Assembly (NCBI RefSeq): GCF_002252155.1
Contig: NZ_NEFD01000002.1
Location: forward strand, 62,001 to 126,000
Source of the DNA: Wohlfahrtiimonas sp. G9077
GTDB taxonomy: Bacteria; Pseudomonadota; Gammaproteobacteria; Cardiobacteriales; Wohlfahrtiimonadaceae
Length of the DNA stretch: 64,000 nt
Direction of reading: 5' to 3'
How positions within the stretch are numbered: the stretch's first letter is position 1; every line of letters begins with the position of its first letter. Positions 20,691 to 27,682 of this stretch are shown one piece after another. The notes under the pieces are model-generated. The model was not told where the DNA came from. It ran no database searches and worked only from the letters and a program-made list of their open reading frames with translations. A program made the position numbers and the translations under genes.

Positions 20691-20864
20691 ATGAAAAAAT
20701 GTCATACGTGTGAGAAAGAGTTAATGGAAGCTTACTTTAATGCGCAATCTGGTGAGGATTGTATTTTTTGTGCCAATGATCGCATCACGATCGAAAGCAC
20801 AAAAAAACATGCATACGAAGAAGTGGAAGATAAAGGCTGCGCAGGCGGCGCTTGCACATTGTAA
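20691..20864 (+). CDS. Small cysteine-rich protein, possible zinc ribbon (57 aa)
   Basis: I do not recognise this family. The frame encodes 57 residues with paired CxxC motifs (CHTC at residues 4-7 and CIFC at 24-27), the spacing of a small zinc ribbon, and a C-terminal CAGGAC (50-55). The case that it is a real gene rests on its signals: GAGG six bases before the ATG, a TATAAT box upstream, and a strong terminator 18 bp after the TAA. It sits alone between pnp and the convergent acuI-like gene. Metal binding is an inference from the cysteine spacing, and its function is unknown. Confidence 0.7.
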   Translation: MKKCHTCEKELMEAYFNAQSGEDCIFCANDRITIESTKKHAYEEVEDKGCAGGACTL

Positions 20865-20882
20865 GCTTGATCAAACGATGTC

Positions 20883-20912
20883 AAAAAGCCCTGATGACTC
20901 AGGGCTTTTTTG
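20883..20912. terminator. Bidirectional terminator between the small Cys-rich gene and acuI
   Basis: The stem AAAAAGCCCTGA/TCAGGGCTTTTT has 12 perfect pairs and a TGAC loop. A and T runs on the two sides let it serve both the plus-strand small gene and the minus-strand acuI-like gene, whose stop is at 20915. Confidence 0.9.
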
Positions 20913-20914
20913 TG

Positions 20915-21898
20915 TTAAAGGGATAAATCCACCACAAGGCGGCCGGTGATTTTCCCATCAATGAGCTCATGTGCCGCATCCATCACATCATCAAGGCTGA
21001 TGAGGGTGCGAATGTGCTCAAGGGCACCGGGCTGAATCAATGTCGCTAAGTGATCCCAGGCTTCAATGCGATCGGGTAATGGGCGCATCACACTGTCAAT
21101 GCCGCGAAGGGTGACATTGCGAAGGATAAAGGGCATCACGGTGCCTGGTAGATCATAGCCTTGTGCTAAACCGCATGCTGCAACGCATCCGCCATATTCT
21201 GTACCGGCAAGTACATTGACCAATGTATGGCTGCCCACGGTATCAATCGCCCCCATCCAACGCATTTTTTGAAGGGGTTTACCGGGCTCACTGAGCTCTG
21301 AACGCGCAATCATTTCTTTTGCACCAAGGGCACGTAAATACTCATGCGCACTCTCTTTACCCGTCACTGCAATGACGTGATAACCCAATTGTGCCAACAG
21401 ATAGACGGCAAAACTACCTACACCACCGGTTGCACCGGTTACCAATATTTTACCCGATTCAGGTTGAATGCCATGTTGTTCAAGTGCAATGATGGAGAGC
21501 ATGGCAGTATAGCCTGCGGTTCCAATGGTCATGGCATCAATGGCGCTAAATTGAGTGGGTAAGGGAATGAGCCATTCAGACTTTAAGACGGCTTTTTCTG
21601 AAAGTCCACCTGAATACAACTCACCCACGCCAAAGCCATTGAGCAGAACCAAATCGCCTGTTTTAAAACGGCTGGAATGGCTAGCGGTCACTTTTCCCAC
21701 CAGATCAATGCCGGGCGTAAGGGGGAATGTACGCACTACAGGACTACGATTGGTGATGGCTAGGGCATCTTTATAATTGAGGGTCGATGCCAATACATCC
21801 ACTGCCACATCGCCTTCAGGTAAGGCATCTTCCTCTAATGTCATGAGTGTGGCGGTATAATCAGGGTTTTTATCAATCACAATGGCGCGATGAGTCAT
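20915..21898 (-). CDS. acuI: Zinc-independent MDR oxidoreductase, AcuI/YhdH type (acryloyl-CoA reductase)
   Basis: Medium-chain reductase of the YhdH/AcuI group; characterised members reduce acryloyl-CoA to propionyl-CoA with NADPH. The N-terminal GroES-like part has STLNYKDALAITN and PGIDLVGKV. The Rossmann motif is VTGATGGVGSFAVYLL. Zinc-binding cysteines are absent, as expected for the group. I choose ATG 21898, which has AAGGAG five bases upstream, giving 327 residues; GTG 21904 would overlap that site. It is a single gene ending at a shared terminator. The subfamily is clear but the substrate is inferred. Confidence 0.88.
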   Translation of the reverse strand: MTHRAIVIDKNPDYTATLMTLEEDALPEGDVAVDVLASTLNYKDALAITNRSPVVRTFPLTPGIDLVGKVTASHSSRFKTGDLVLLNGFGVGELYSGGLSEKAVLKSEWLIPLPTQFSAIDAMTIGTAGYTAMLSIIALEQHGIQPESGKILVTGATGGVGSFAVYLLAQLGYHVIAVTGKESAHEYLRALGAKEMIARSELSEPGKPLQKMRWMGAIDTVGSHTLVNVLAGTEYGGCVAACGLAQGYDLPGTVMPFILRNVTLRGIDSVMRPLPDRIEAWDHLATLIQPGALEHIRTLISLDDVMDAAHELIDGKITGRLVVDLSL

Positions 21899-21968
21899 GG
21901 TCACTCCTTATGTTTTATGGTTGAAGCTGAATGGATACAGTGTAGCAATATTGCGGGCAAGGGCATAT

Positions 21969-21994
21969 AAAAAAACCCATGCATTGCATAGGTT
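21969..21994 (-). terminator. Terminator of the cysZ-rppH unit
   Basis: On the minus strand AACCTATG pairs with CATGGGTT around a CAATG loop and is followed by seven Ts. It lies 12 bp after the rppH stop. Confidence 0.8.
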
Positions 21995-22005
21995 TAGTGA
22001 TCAAA

Positions 22006-22581
22006 TTAGCTTCTGCTTCTCATGCGAAAGAGAGAGCGGCGCACACGTTGCTTTGGTCGAAACTCTGAACGCTTCTCATACAGAGGCTTTTCAGGAATCG
22101 GCATGCCTTTAAAGAGCGCGGGTGCTAACTCAACGAGGGCACGATTGTACACTTTGCGCTTAAAATAAATGACTTCATTGATGGGATGCCAATATTCCAC
22201 CCATTTCCAATGGTCAAACTCTGGCGTGTCAAAAAATGCCAAATCAATGGCATCTTCATCCGCCGTCAGTTCTAACAGAAACCAAATCTGTTTTTGTCCA
22301 ATACAGCGCGGAGAGTTATTTTTGCGAATCAGTCGTTGTGGTAAACGGTACCTTAACCAGCTTTTAGTTTTTCCTAAAATTTTTACATCATCAGAAGAGA
22401 GACCTACCTCTTCCTTCAATTCTCGATACATTGCCTCTTCGGGAGTTTCGTTATCATCGATCCCACCTTGAGGAAATTGCCATGAATCTAAATGCCCTAT
22501 TCTATGACCCCAAAAAAGTTTTTTGTCCCGATTACACAAGATGATGCCAACGTTCGCGCGGTAGCCGTCATTGTCAATCAT
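22006..22581 (-). CDS. rppH: RNA pyrophosphohydrolase
   Basis: Nudix enzyme that removes pyrophosphate from the 5' triphosphate of mRNAs and so triggers RNase E decay. The Nudix box runs from [17 protein letters not shown] into KEEVGL and is complete. The start [15 protein letters not shown] matches RppH and has AAGG upstream; an upstream in-frame extension of 20 residues is rejected. Length is 191 residues (E. coli 176), with a basic C-terminal tail. It follows cysZ by 62 bp and ends at its own terminator. Confidence 0.95.
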   Translation of the reverse strand: MIDNDGYRANVGIILCNRDKKLFWGHRIGHLDSWQFPQGGIDDNETPEEAMYRELKEEVGLSSDDVKILGKTKSWLRYRLPQRLIRKNNSPRCIGQKQIWFLLELTADEDAIDLAFFDTPEFDHWKWVEYWHPINEVIYFKRKVYNRALVELAPALFKGMPIPEKPLYEKRSEFRPKQRVRRSLFRMRSRS

Positions 22582-22643
22582 AATGTAAACCTTGAATAAA
22601 TTTAATGGCTCTATTGTTCCACAAAGGCTAATTAAAACCAAAT

Positions 22644-23402
22644 TTATTTGACGAAATCGCGGCGATATTTTTCAACCCATTGTAGGGTGCCACCACAAAC
22701 CGCAGCCGGCATGATGAAGAGATTGATGATGGGAATCATGGTCACTAAATTCACCAACGCGCCAAAGATGAAATTATCCGTGCGATCCTGTATTAAGCGG
22801 GCGCGCATGTTGGGAAAGCTCACTTTGTTATTGTCAAAACTGTAATCATTATACTGAATCGCCATCATCCATGCGTTAAAGGCAAACAGCACAATCGGCG
22901 CAATGAAGGTGCCAATCACAGGCACTAAAAAGAGCAGTAAAATGCCAATCAGGCGCGGCAGATAATAAGCCAAGTTTTGCATCTCGCGCTGAAGTGAGCG
23001 CCCGATATCTTTAGCTAAACTCATCCATGAATCATCGCTTGGCGTATGTCCTGTGAGCATGATCTCAACTTTTGCCGCAAGCATCGAGTTAAAGGGCGCA
23101 GCAATGATGTTCGCTAGGGTGCTAAAGAAGTAACCAAAAAACACCACAATCGACAATAAAGCAAGCGGCCAAATGAGGTAGCTCAGCCATTGTAGCCAAC
23201 CTGGGACATAACTCATGATCCCGTTCATCCAGCTGCTTAATTGCGTATAGATGCCATAGAATGCACCGCCAATGATGAGGATATTCACCAAAATGGGCAA
23301 AAAGACATAGCGCTTTAATCCAGGATGGAGCGTTAAGCGCCAACCTTCCGTAAAGTAGTGTAAACCGCCGCGATTGTGTGTGTTGTTTTGATTTGCGTTC
23401 AT
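22644..23402 (-). CDS. cysZ: Sulfate transporter CysZ
   Basis: Inner-membrane sulfate importer that supplies the cysteine assimilation pathway. The N-terminus ([20 protein letters not shown]) and the [14 protein letters not shown] segment are typical of CysZ, and several hydrophobic helices are evident. I choose ATG 23402 (252 residues) over TTG 23411, which abuts the mipA stop. It is downstream of mipA by 9 bp, probably in one transcript with it. No sulfate-reduction genes are nearby. Confidence 0.93.
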   Translation of the reverse strand: MNANQNNTHNRGGLHYFTEGWRLTLHPGLKRYVFLPILVNILIIGGAFYGIYTQLSSWMNGIMSYVPGWLQWLSYLIWPLALLSIVVFFGYFFSTLANIIAAPFNSMLAAKVEIMLTGHTPSDDSWMSLAKDIGRSLQREMQNLAYYLPRLIGILLLFLVPVIGTFIAPIVLFAFNAWMMAIQYNDYSFDNNKVSFPNMRARLIQDRTDNFIFGALVNLVTMIPIINLFIMPAAVCGGTLQWVEKYRRDFVK

Positions 23403-23411
23403 GATCAACAA

Positions 23412-24149
23412 TTAAAAGTTATAGTTAATGCCAAGGGCGAAGCTAGAGAGGGCAGAGCGATTGGTCATGGGGCTATTTTTGACTTCACTGGGTAAGAATT
23501 TCACCTGCACGCCACCAAAAAGATGGAGATTGTCTGTCGCATCAATCACCGTGCCAACGCCCACATAAGGTGTAAAGCTGCTGTCAGGATTGTATTCAGT
23601 GACGCCCGAGCGCGCGGATTCCTCACGAGAGACGCCATAATAATAATCATTGTGCTTTTTACTTGACCAAATGCCACCCACTTTTGGAATCACTTTAAAG
23701 TGATCATTAAAATTGTGGATGATCCCGCCGCCAGCATCAATATTGACGCCTTTGCTGCGCCCTAAAATATCTGCATCAATGTCTGCACTCACGAAAAATT
23801 GGCTGGGGAAAATGTGCATCGCGCCCACACCGAGCTCAATGGTGGATTTACGGCGATTGAGATCACGCAGCGCACCTTCTGAATCTTTTGGCTTAAAATT
23901 AAGGGATTGATAACGTAAATGGGTGTCCACTTTCGTTGTGGGCGTATCCACAATGAATAAACCTGCTTTTAATCCTTTGATGAAAAAGCGGCCGTTTTGA
24001 TATTCAAAGTGGGGCACAGGCACCCAGCTTGAATTGTCACCCACATACGGTTTTTGTTGATAGCCCACACCTAAGCCAAGGCTGTATTGTTCTTGCGCCA
24101 TCGCGCTCATTGGCGTTAGAAATAAAAGGGCGAGTGCAATTTTCTTCAT
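23412..24149 (-). CDS. MipA/OmpV family outer-membrane protein
   Basis: Predicted outer-membrane beta-barrel related to MltA-interacting protein MipA and OmpV. A signal peptide spans residues 1-18 (MKKIALALLFLTPMSAMA). The mature chain begins with the family's LGLGVGYQQKPYVGDNSS-type segment, alternates hydrophobic and polar residues, and ends in phenylalanine (LGINYNF), the usual outer-membrane C-terminal signature. Length is 245 residues. In E. coli MipA scaffolds murein hydrolase MltA and PBP1B, but many family members have no proven role, so function here is open. Confidence 0.87.
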   Translation of the reverse strand: MKKIALALLFLTPMSAMAQEQYSLGLGVGYQQKPYVGDNSSWVPVPHFEYQNGRFFIKGLKAGLFIVDTPTTKVDTHLRYQSLNFKPKDSEGALRDLNRRKSTIELGVGAMHIFPSQFFVSADIDADILGRSKGVNIDAGGGIIHNFNDHFKVIPKVGGIWSSKKHNDYYYGVSREESARSGVTEYNPDSSFTPYVGVGTVIDATDNLHLFGGVQVKFLPSEVKNSPMTNRSALSSFALGINYNF

Positions 24150-24238
24150 GGATCAATCCTCAAAATAATGTGATGTTGATCCCGTTATTGTAGCGTAATT
24201 GCGCAAGTTTGTGTCTTGATCGATGTGTTTTTGAAGGC

Positions 24239-24265
24239 AAAAAAAACGCCGCAGTGCGGCGCTTT
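24239..24265 (-). terminator. Terminator of the bacterioferritin operon
   Basis: On the minus strand CGCCGC pairs with GCGGCG around an ACT loop, is followed by eight Ts, and starts 11 bp after the second bacterioferritin stop. Confidence 0.92.
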
Positions 24266-24276
24266 TAGACTCATCA

Positions 24277-24741
24277 TTAAATGATGGATTGATGATATTT
24301 CTCTGAGCCTAATTCAGCGAGGAGCTCTTGTTGTGTTTCAAGATAATCGATGTACTCTTCACTCTCTTCAAGCAAATGCTCTAACAAATCACGAGAGACA
24401 TAATCCTCTTTCTCTTCACACAATTTGATGGCATCGACAAGCACAGTGCGCTTATTGTATTCACAGGCTAAGTCGCTGTTTAACACTTCTGGCACATCTT
24501 CGCCGATGAGAATTTTGCCAAGATCTTGAAGATTTGGTAAACCTTCAAGGAGCAAAATGCGCTCGATCAAATCATCCGACTCTTTCATGTCTTCGATGGA
24601 TTTTTTATAGATGGTTTTGCCCAATGACTCAAAACCCCAATTCTTTAAAATGCGACCATGCAAAAAGTATTGGTTGATGGAAATTAAGTATTGGCCAAGC
24701 ACTTTGTTTAAGTGTTGAATCACCACGCGGTCAACTTTCAT
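24277..24741 (-). CDS. bfr: Bacterioferritin, haem-binding subunit with degenerate ferroxidase site
   Basis: Subunit of the 24-mer iron-storage protein bacterioferritin (154 residues). M52, the haem axial ligand of E. coli Bfr, is kept (EDMKES). The ferroxidase ligands are mostly lost: position 18 is Tyr not Glu, 51 is Asp not Glu, 54 is Glu not His, and the C-terminal EEGH motif reads SEEY. It follows its paralogue by 9 bp and ends at a strong terminator. The pattern matches two-gene bacterioferritins in which one subunit holds haem and the other oxidises iron, so the pair probably co-assembles. Confidence 0.93.
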   Translation of the reverse strand: MKVDRVVIQHLNKVLGQYLISINQYFLHGRILKNWGFESLGKTIYKKSIEDMKESDDLIERILLLEGLPNLQDLGKILIGEDVPEVLNSDLACEYNKRTVLVDAIKLCEEKEDYVSRDLLEHLLEESEEYIDYLETQQELLAELGSEKYHQSII

Positions 24742-24750
24742 AGCGCCTCC

Positions 24751-25221
24751 TTAACCGTTCAATTGATCTTGAAGATAGTTCGGTAAAGAGATCGTTTTAA
24801 TGAGGCGAAGTTGTTTTTCAAGCCAATGAGCATGATCTTCTTCGGTGTCTTTCAATTGCACCACAAGCATGTCACGCGTTACGTAATCTTGCTCTTCTTC
24901 GCACAATTTGATGCCTTTTTTGAGGGCTTCACGCACGCTGAGTTCAAGATCTAAATCGCTTTGTAACATGGTTTCAACGGTGGAGCCAATGTTGATTTTT
25001 TCAGGCACCATGTTTGGCGTGGCTTCTAACAACAATAAGCGTGCAATGATCAATTGCGCATGTTCGGTTTCATCTTGCATTTCGTGATGAATGCGCTCAT
25101 ACAATTTTTTATAACCCCATTCTTCATACATCGATGAGTGAATAAAGTATTGATCACGCGCGGCCAATTCACCAGCTAATAATACGTTTAAGTAATCAAT
25201 GACTTTTTGGCTTCCTTTCAT
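24751..25221 (-). CDS. bfr: Bacterioferritin, ferroxidase subunit lacking the haem ligand
   Basis: First gene of a bacterioferritin pair (156 residues). All expected ferroxidase-centre ligands are present: E18 ([12 protein letters not shown]), E51 and H54 (DETEH), the Glu in DLDLEL, and the Glu and His of EEDH. Position 52, the haem-ligating Met in E. coli Bfr, is Thr, so this chain should not bind haem on its own. A AAGGAG ribosome site precedes the ATG, and a TATAAT box lies about 38 bp upstream. It complements the downstream paralogue, which has the haem ligand but not the ferroxidase site. Confidence 0.95.
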   Translation of the reverse strand: MKGSQKVIDYLNVLLAGELAARDQYFIHSSMYEEWGYKKLYERIHHEMQDETEHAQLIIARLLLLEATPNMVPEKINIGSTVETMLQSDLDLELSVREALKKGIKLCEEEQDYVTRDMLVVQLKDTEEDHAHWLEKQLRLIKTISLPNYLQDQLNG

Positions 25222-25258
25222 GAGTATTCTCCTTAGGTTTTATTTAATTCACACAATA

Positions 25259-25264
25259 ATTATA
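25259..25264 (-). promoter_or_regulatory. -10 element of the bacterioferritin operon
   Basis: A perfect TATAAT on the minus strand lies 38 bp upstream of the first bfr ATG. The -35 (CTATCA at a 17-bp spacer) is weak, which would suit an activated promoter. The flanking DNA is AT-rich with GATAAT-like words. Confidence 0.45.
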
Positions 25265-25471
25265 CATGATTGCAGGAAAATTGATAGCGTACTTTTTGTA
25301 TAAGTAATTGATAATATTATTACTTATTTGCGTATGATTATCGTCTAATAATGATGATTAATTGCATTTTATGTTTGATTCCGCCAAATCGCTTGCCCAT
25401 TCTTAATGGCATCAATGAGAAACAACTCTCATTCTCAAATTGATGTGGCGCATGGTGGGTAAATTTTGGGC
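25265..25471. other. AT-rich upstream region of bfr with inverted repeats
   Basis: No gene is seen on either strand. The region holds an inverted repeat AAGTAAT...ATTACTT (25312-25335) enclosing TGATAATATT, further ATTATC and AATAATGAT words around 25336-25362, and a second inverted repeat AATGAGA/TCTCATT (25414-25433). These words resemble Fur-box half-sites, but none gives a clean 19-bp Fur box by eye. Confidence 0.35.
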
Positions 25472-25554
25472 AAAAAAAAGCCGAAAACTGAATTTCGGCA
25501 AAATAACCACCAAAGGAGGATATGGAGGAGAACATCCAGAATTTCTAGATGTCG
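25472..25554 (-). ncRNA. Candidate small RNA with anti-Shine-Dalgarno motifs
   Basis: Seen on the minus strand. A promoter-like region ends at 25561 and predicts a start near 25554. A 9-bp hairpin follows (ACATCTAGA, AAT loop, TCTGGATGT at 25536-25552, with several bases flanking). Then come two pyrimidine motifs, CTCCTCC (25524-25530) and CCTCC (25515-25519). Last is an intrinsic terminator, GCCGAAA/TTTCGGC, running into eight Ts (25472-25499). The expected length is about 83 nt. No sensible open frame lies inside. CCUCC motifs can pair with ribosome-binding sites, as in known anti-SD small RNAs. Existence and function are inference; the signals are direct. Confidence 0.65.
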
Positions 25555-25560
25555 AGTGAT

Positions 25561-25588
25561 ATATTATCAGGATATGCATAAATGTCAA
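25561..25588 (-). promoter_or_regulatory. Extended -10 promoter of the candidate small RNA
   Basis: The minus strand has a consensus TTGACA (25583-25588), a 16-bp spacer, and TAATAT (25561-25566) preceded by TGA, an extended -10. The core also contains TGATA-ATA-TATCA, a short palindrome that could be an operator. Confidence 0.65.
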
Positions 25589-25817
25589 TTTTTTATTGTG
25601 AGAAATGTTAATAAATGTATTTTTTTAAACATTTTCTGAGGTCAAATCACACATAATTGTTCTGTTAAATTTATTAAACATTTGAAATTAAATAAAATTG
25701 CCGCCTTTACTTAAAAACTTGACCATAATTTTGTATTTAAAATGTAGTCAATTAATGGGTAATCATGACGGCAATCATTTTAGAGTAATACCCATAAAAA
25801 TAATAAATATCAATGAT
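25589..25817. other. AT-rich gap after the Sel1 gene, no gene seen
   Basis: This 229-bp stretch between the Sel1-repeat gene stop and the small-RNA promoter contains no supported reading frame and no clear intrinsic terminator for the Sel1 gene. A 7-bp inverted repeat ATGGGTA/TACCCAT flanks about 27 bp just after the Sel1 stop (about 25756-25797). Nothing else stands out. Confidence 0.4.
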
Positions 25818-26684
25818 TTATTTTTTATTTTGTAAAGAGAGCATCACAAGTTTAGCTTGCTCATCCCCGCGATCTGCTGCAATTTTGAACAATTTTGCGG
25901 CTTTTTCGAGGTCAATTTCAGTACCTTCGCCCTTCACATGCATGATCGCTAAGTTTACTAGCGCCTTCGTATGCCCAAGCTCGGCAGCTTTCTCAAAATA
26001 CTTCAATGCCTTAGCGGGATTTTTTGGTGCGCCATCACCATATAAATACATGGAGCCTAAAATGAAGGCAGCATCCGGCTGACCGAGCTCTATCGCTTGC
26101 ATTAAATGATGGCGTGCCGCTGCTGAATCTTTAGGCGTGCCTTTGCCTTCTTTGTTCATCATCGCGATCAGCATTAAAGCATCCGGTTGCTCTTGGGCAG
26201 CGGCTTTAGAGAGATTGCGATAGGCTTTTTTATCTTCGCCTTGCTCAAGCTGAATTTGACCTAAAAAGAGTTGTGCACTACTGTTATTTTGTTTCAATGC
26301 TTCATTGAGGTAATACATGAGCGCAGGATTTTTGGGATCATTTTCATAATAATGTACCGCAAGATTGTATTGGGCCGCGGCCAATCCCATGTCGGCGGCG
26401 GCTTTGTAATAATTCAATGCGCGCTTTTTATCCTGCTTTACAGCAATGCCTTGATCATACATCACCCCAAGGGCATTATTTGCCTCAGCTGAACCTTTCT
26501 CGCTGGCGGCTTCAAAATAGGCTTTAGCACGTTTTGGATTCACATCACGATTGATGGGAGAAAGCGCTTGCATCCCTTTATGATAGAGGCTATCTGCGGT
26601 TTCATCGGTCAGTTTGTGGCTGGGAATGGATTGGCAGCCCGCGAGGAGCACTGCGCAAACAATCGGTAAAAGTAATTTTTTCAT
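25818..26684 (-). CDS. Sel1-repeat (TPR-like) lipoprotein
   Basis: Predicted lipoprotein of 288 residues with a lipobox LLAGC (Cys17). Several Sel1-like helical repeats follow, recognisable by segments such as ANNALGVMYDQGIAV, AQYNLAVHYYEN, AAFILGSMYLYGDGAPK and ALVNLAIMHVKGEG. Sel1 repeats mediate protein contacts, so this is likely an envelope scaffold or adaptor. I choose ATG 26684, which places the signal peptide at the start; an upstream in-frame extension of 17 residues is rejected. It is a single gene downstream of the cytochrome terminator. The partner is unknown. Confidence 0.88.
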   Translation of the reverse strand: MKKLLLPIVCAVLLAGCQSIPSHKLTDETADSLYHKGMQALSPINRDVNPKRAKAYFEAASEKGSAEANNALGVMYDQGIAVKQDKKRALNYYKAAADMGLAAAQYNLAVHYYENDPKNPALMYYLNEALKQNNSSAQLFLGQIQLEQGEDKKAYRNLSKAAAQEQPDALMLIAMMNKEGKGTPKDSAAARHHLMQAIELGQPDAAFILGSMYLYGDGAPKNPAKALKYFEKAAELGHTKALVNLAIMHVKGEGTEIDLEKAAKLFKIAADRGDEQAKLVMLSLQNKK

Positions 26685-26717
26685 GGATGTGACCCGTCTT
26701 GGTGAGTTGTCCCTAGT

Positions 26718-26723
26718 ATTATA
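26718..26723 (-). promoter_or_regulatory. -10 element upstream of the Sel1 gene
   Basis: A perfect TATAAT on the minus strand lies 34 bp before the Sel1 ATG and just after the tsdA terminator. No convincing -35 is visible. Confidence 0.4.
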
Positions 26724-26732
26724 GATGATCTC

Positions 26733-26762
26733 CAAAAAATAAAGCCATTCAGAGAATGGCTT
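26733..26762 (-). terminator. Terminator of the tsdA operon
   Basis: On the minus strand AAGCCATTC pairs with GAATGGCTT around a TCT loop, followed by TATTTTTT. It begins 18 bp after the tsdA stop. Confidence 0.9.
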
Positions 26763-26779
26763 AGCAATTAAATTAAAGA

Positions 26780-27682
26780 TTAATAACGGGCATCTTTGGG
26801 TTTTTTACCATTTGGCCAGTCATTGACCTTGCCCGCAAAATCGGGGCGCGGTTGATGGGTGAAAAATTCAGCCACATCCACAGCTTCTTGATCGGTCAAT
26901 GTACCGCCATTGCCTTGTCCCCAATCACCGTGTGTGCTCACGCCCATTGGCATATTGTATTTCACAAAAGCGGCGGCCTTATAAGTACGTGCCATGCCTG
27001 CACCGATGTTGAAGGATTCATCGCCCCAAAGTGGTGGGAAAATGATGTTGCCGCGTTGATCTTTTAAGCCTTCGCCATCATTGCCATGACAAGAAGCACA
27101 ATGTTCAGCATAGATGCGTGCGCCATTGACAGGATCAGGCACTAAAGATTCATCAATTGGGCCTGCATTCATGATTTTAACTTTAGCACCTTCTGGTTGA
27201 GAAGCGCTGAGCCATGTCATGTAAGCCACCATGGCTTTCATCTCTTTTGATTCAGGATCTAACGGTTTACCATTCATAGAGCGCTGGAAACAACCATTGA
27301 TGCGCCCTTCGATGGTGACCAATTTGCCCGCACGCGGCATCACTTTAGGATACTGATGCACTGTGGTTAAGTAAGGTGCGCCATATTCTGCTTTACCTTC
27401 GTCAATGTGGCAGCTGTTACAGTTCATCATCGCGCCAACATTGTCAGGCAATAAGCGTTTTGTGGCGTTTAAGAGCTCTTTACCATAAAAGATTTGATCA
27501 GCATTTGGCTCTTTTTCAATGTCTAAATCGGATGGCACCACATAATCGGGTAAAGGTTGACCTTCTGCATTCACCATTGGATATTTTTGTGGATCAGCGG
27601 GGGTTAATGTATACGCAGACGCTGAAGCAGTCGCAACGAAGAGGGCAAGGGTGCTGAATGATAAAATGAGTTGTTTTTTCAT
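26780..27682 (-). CDS. tsdA: Dihaem cytochrome c, thiosulfate dehydrogenase TsdA type
   Basis: Periplasmic dihaem cytochrome of the TsdA family, which interconverts thiosulfate and tetrathionate. A signal peptide covers about residues 1-23. Haem sites are CNSCH (88-92) and CASCH (195-199). The diagnostic INGCFQRSMNG has C131, matching the cysteine that ligates the active-site haem in TsdA. The second half shows GAGMARTYKAAAFVKYNMPMG-type residues that carry the family's Lys/Met ligands. Length is 300 residues. It overlaps the upstream triheme cytochrome by one base (TAATG) and has GGAGG for initiation. Whether it works as thiosulfate oxidase or tetrathionate reductase cannot be told. Confidence 0.85.
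   Translation of the reverse strand: MKKQLILSFSTLALFVATASASAYTLTPADPQKYPMVNAEGQPLPDYVVPSDLDIEKEPNADQIFYGKELLNATKRLLPDNVGAMMNCNSCHIDEGKAEYGAPYLTTVHQYPKVMPRAGKLVTIEGRINGCFQRSMNGKPLDPESKEMKAMVAYMTWLSASQPEGAKVKIMNAGPIDESLVPDPVNGARIYAEHCASCHGNDGEGLKDQRGNIIFPPLWGDESFNIGAGMARTYKAAAFVKYNMPMGVSTHGDWGQGNGGTLTDQEAVDVAEFFTHQPRPDFAGKVNDWPNGKKPKDARY

Noticed and set aside
20740-20949. 69-codon plus-strand frame overlapping the small cysteine-rich gene
   Set aside because: It has no ribosome site, runs through the terminator hairpin at 20883-20912, and is in a different frame from the well-signalled 57-codon gene.
25338-25535. Minus-strand 65-codon open frame covering the small-RNA region
   Set aside because: It begins inside the predicted RNA and runs through its terminator hairpin. 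It has no ribosome site, and its residue composition looks like translated AT-rich non-coding DNA.
25511-25549. Plus-strand mini-frame: AAGGAGG followed by ATG and an eight-codon peptide ending in TAG
   Set aside because: The SD-like sequence is the complement of the CCUCC motifs of the minus-strand RNA candidate, whose promoter and terminator are far stronger. The spacing to ATG is short and there is no plus-strand promoter or downstream gene for a leader peptide to control.
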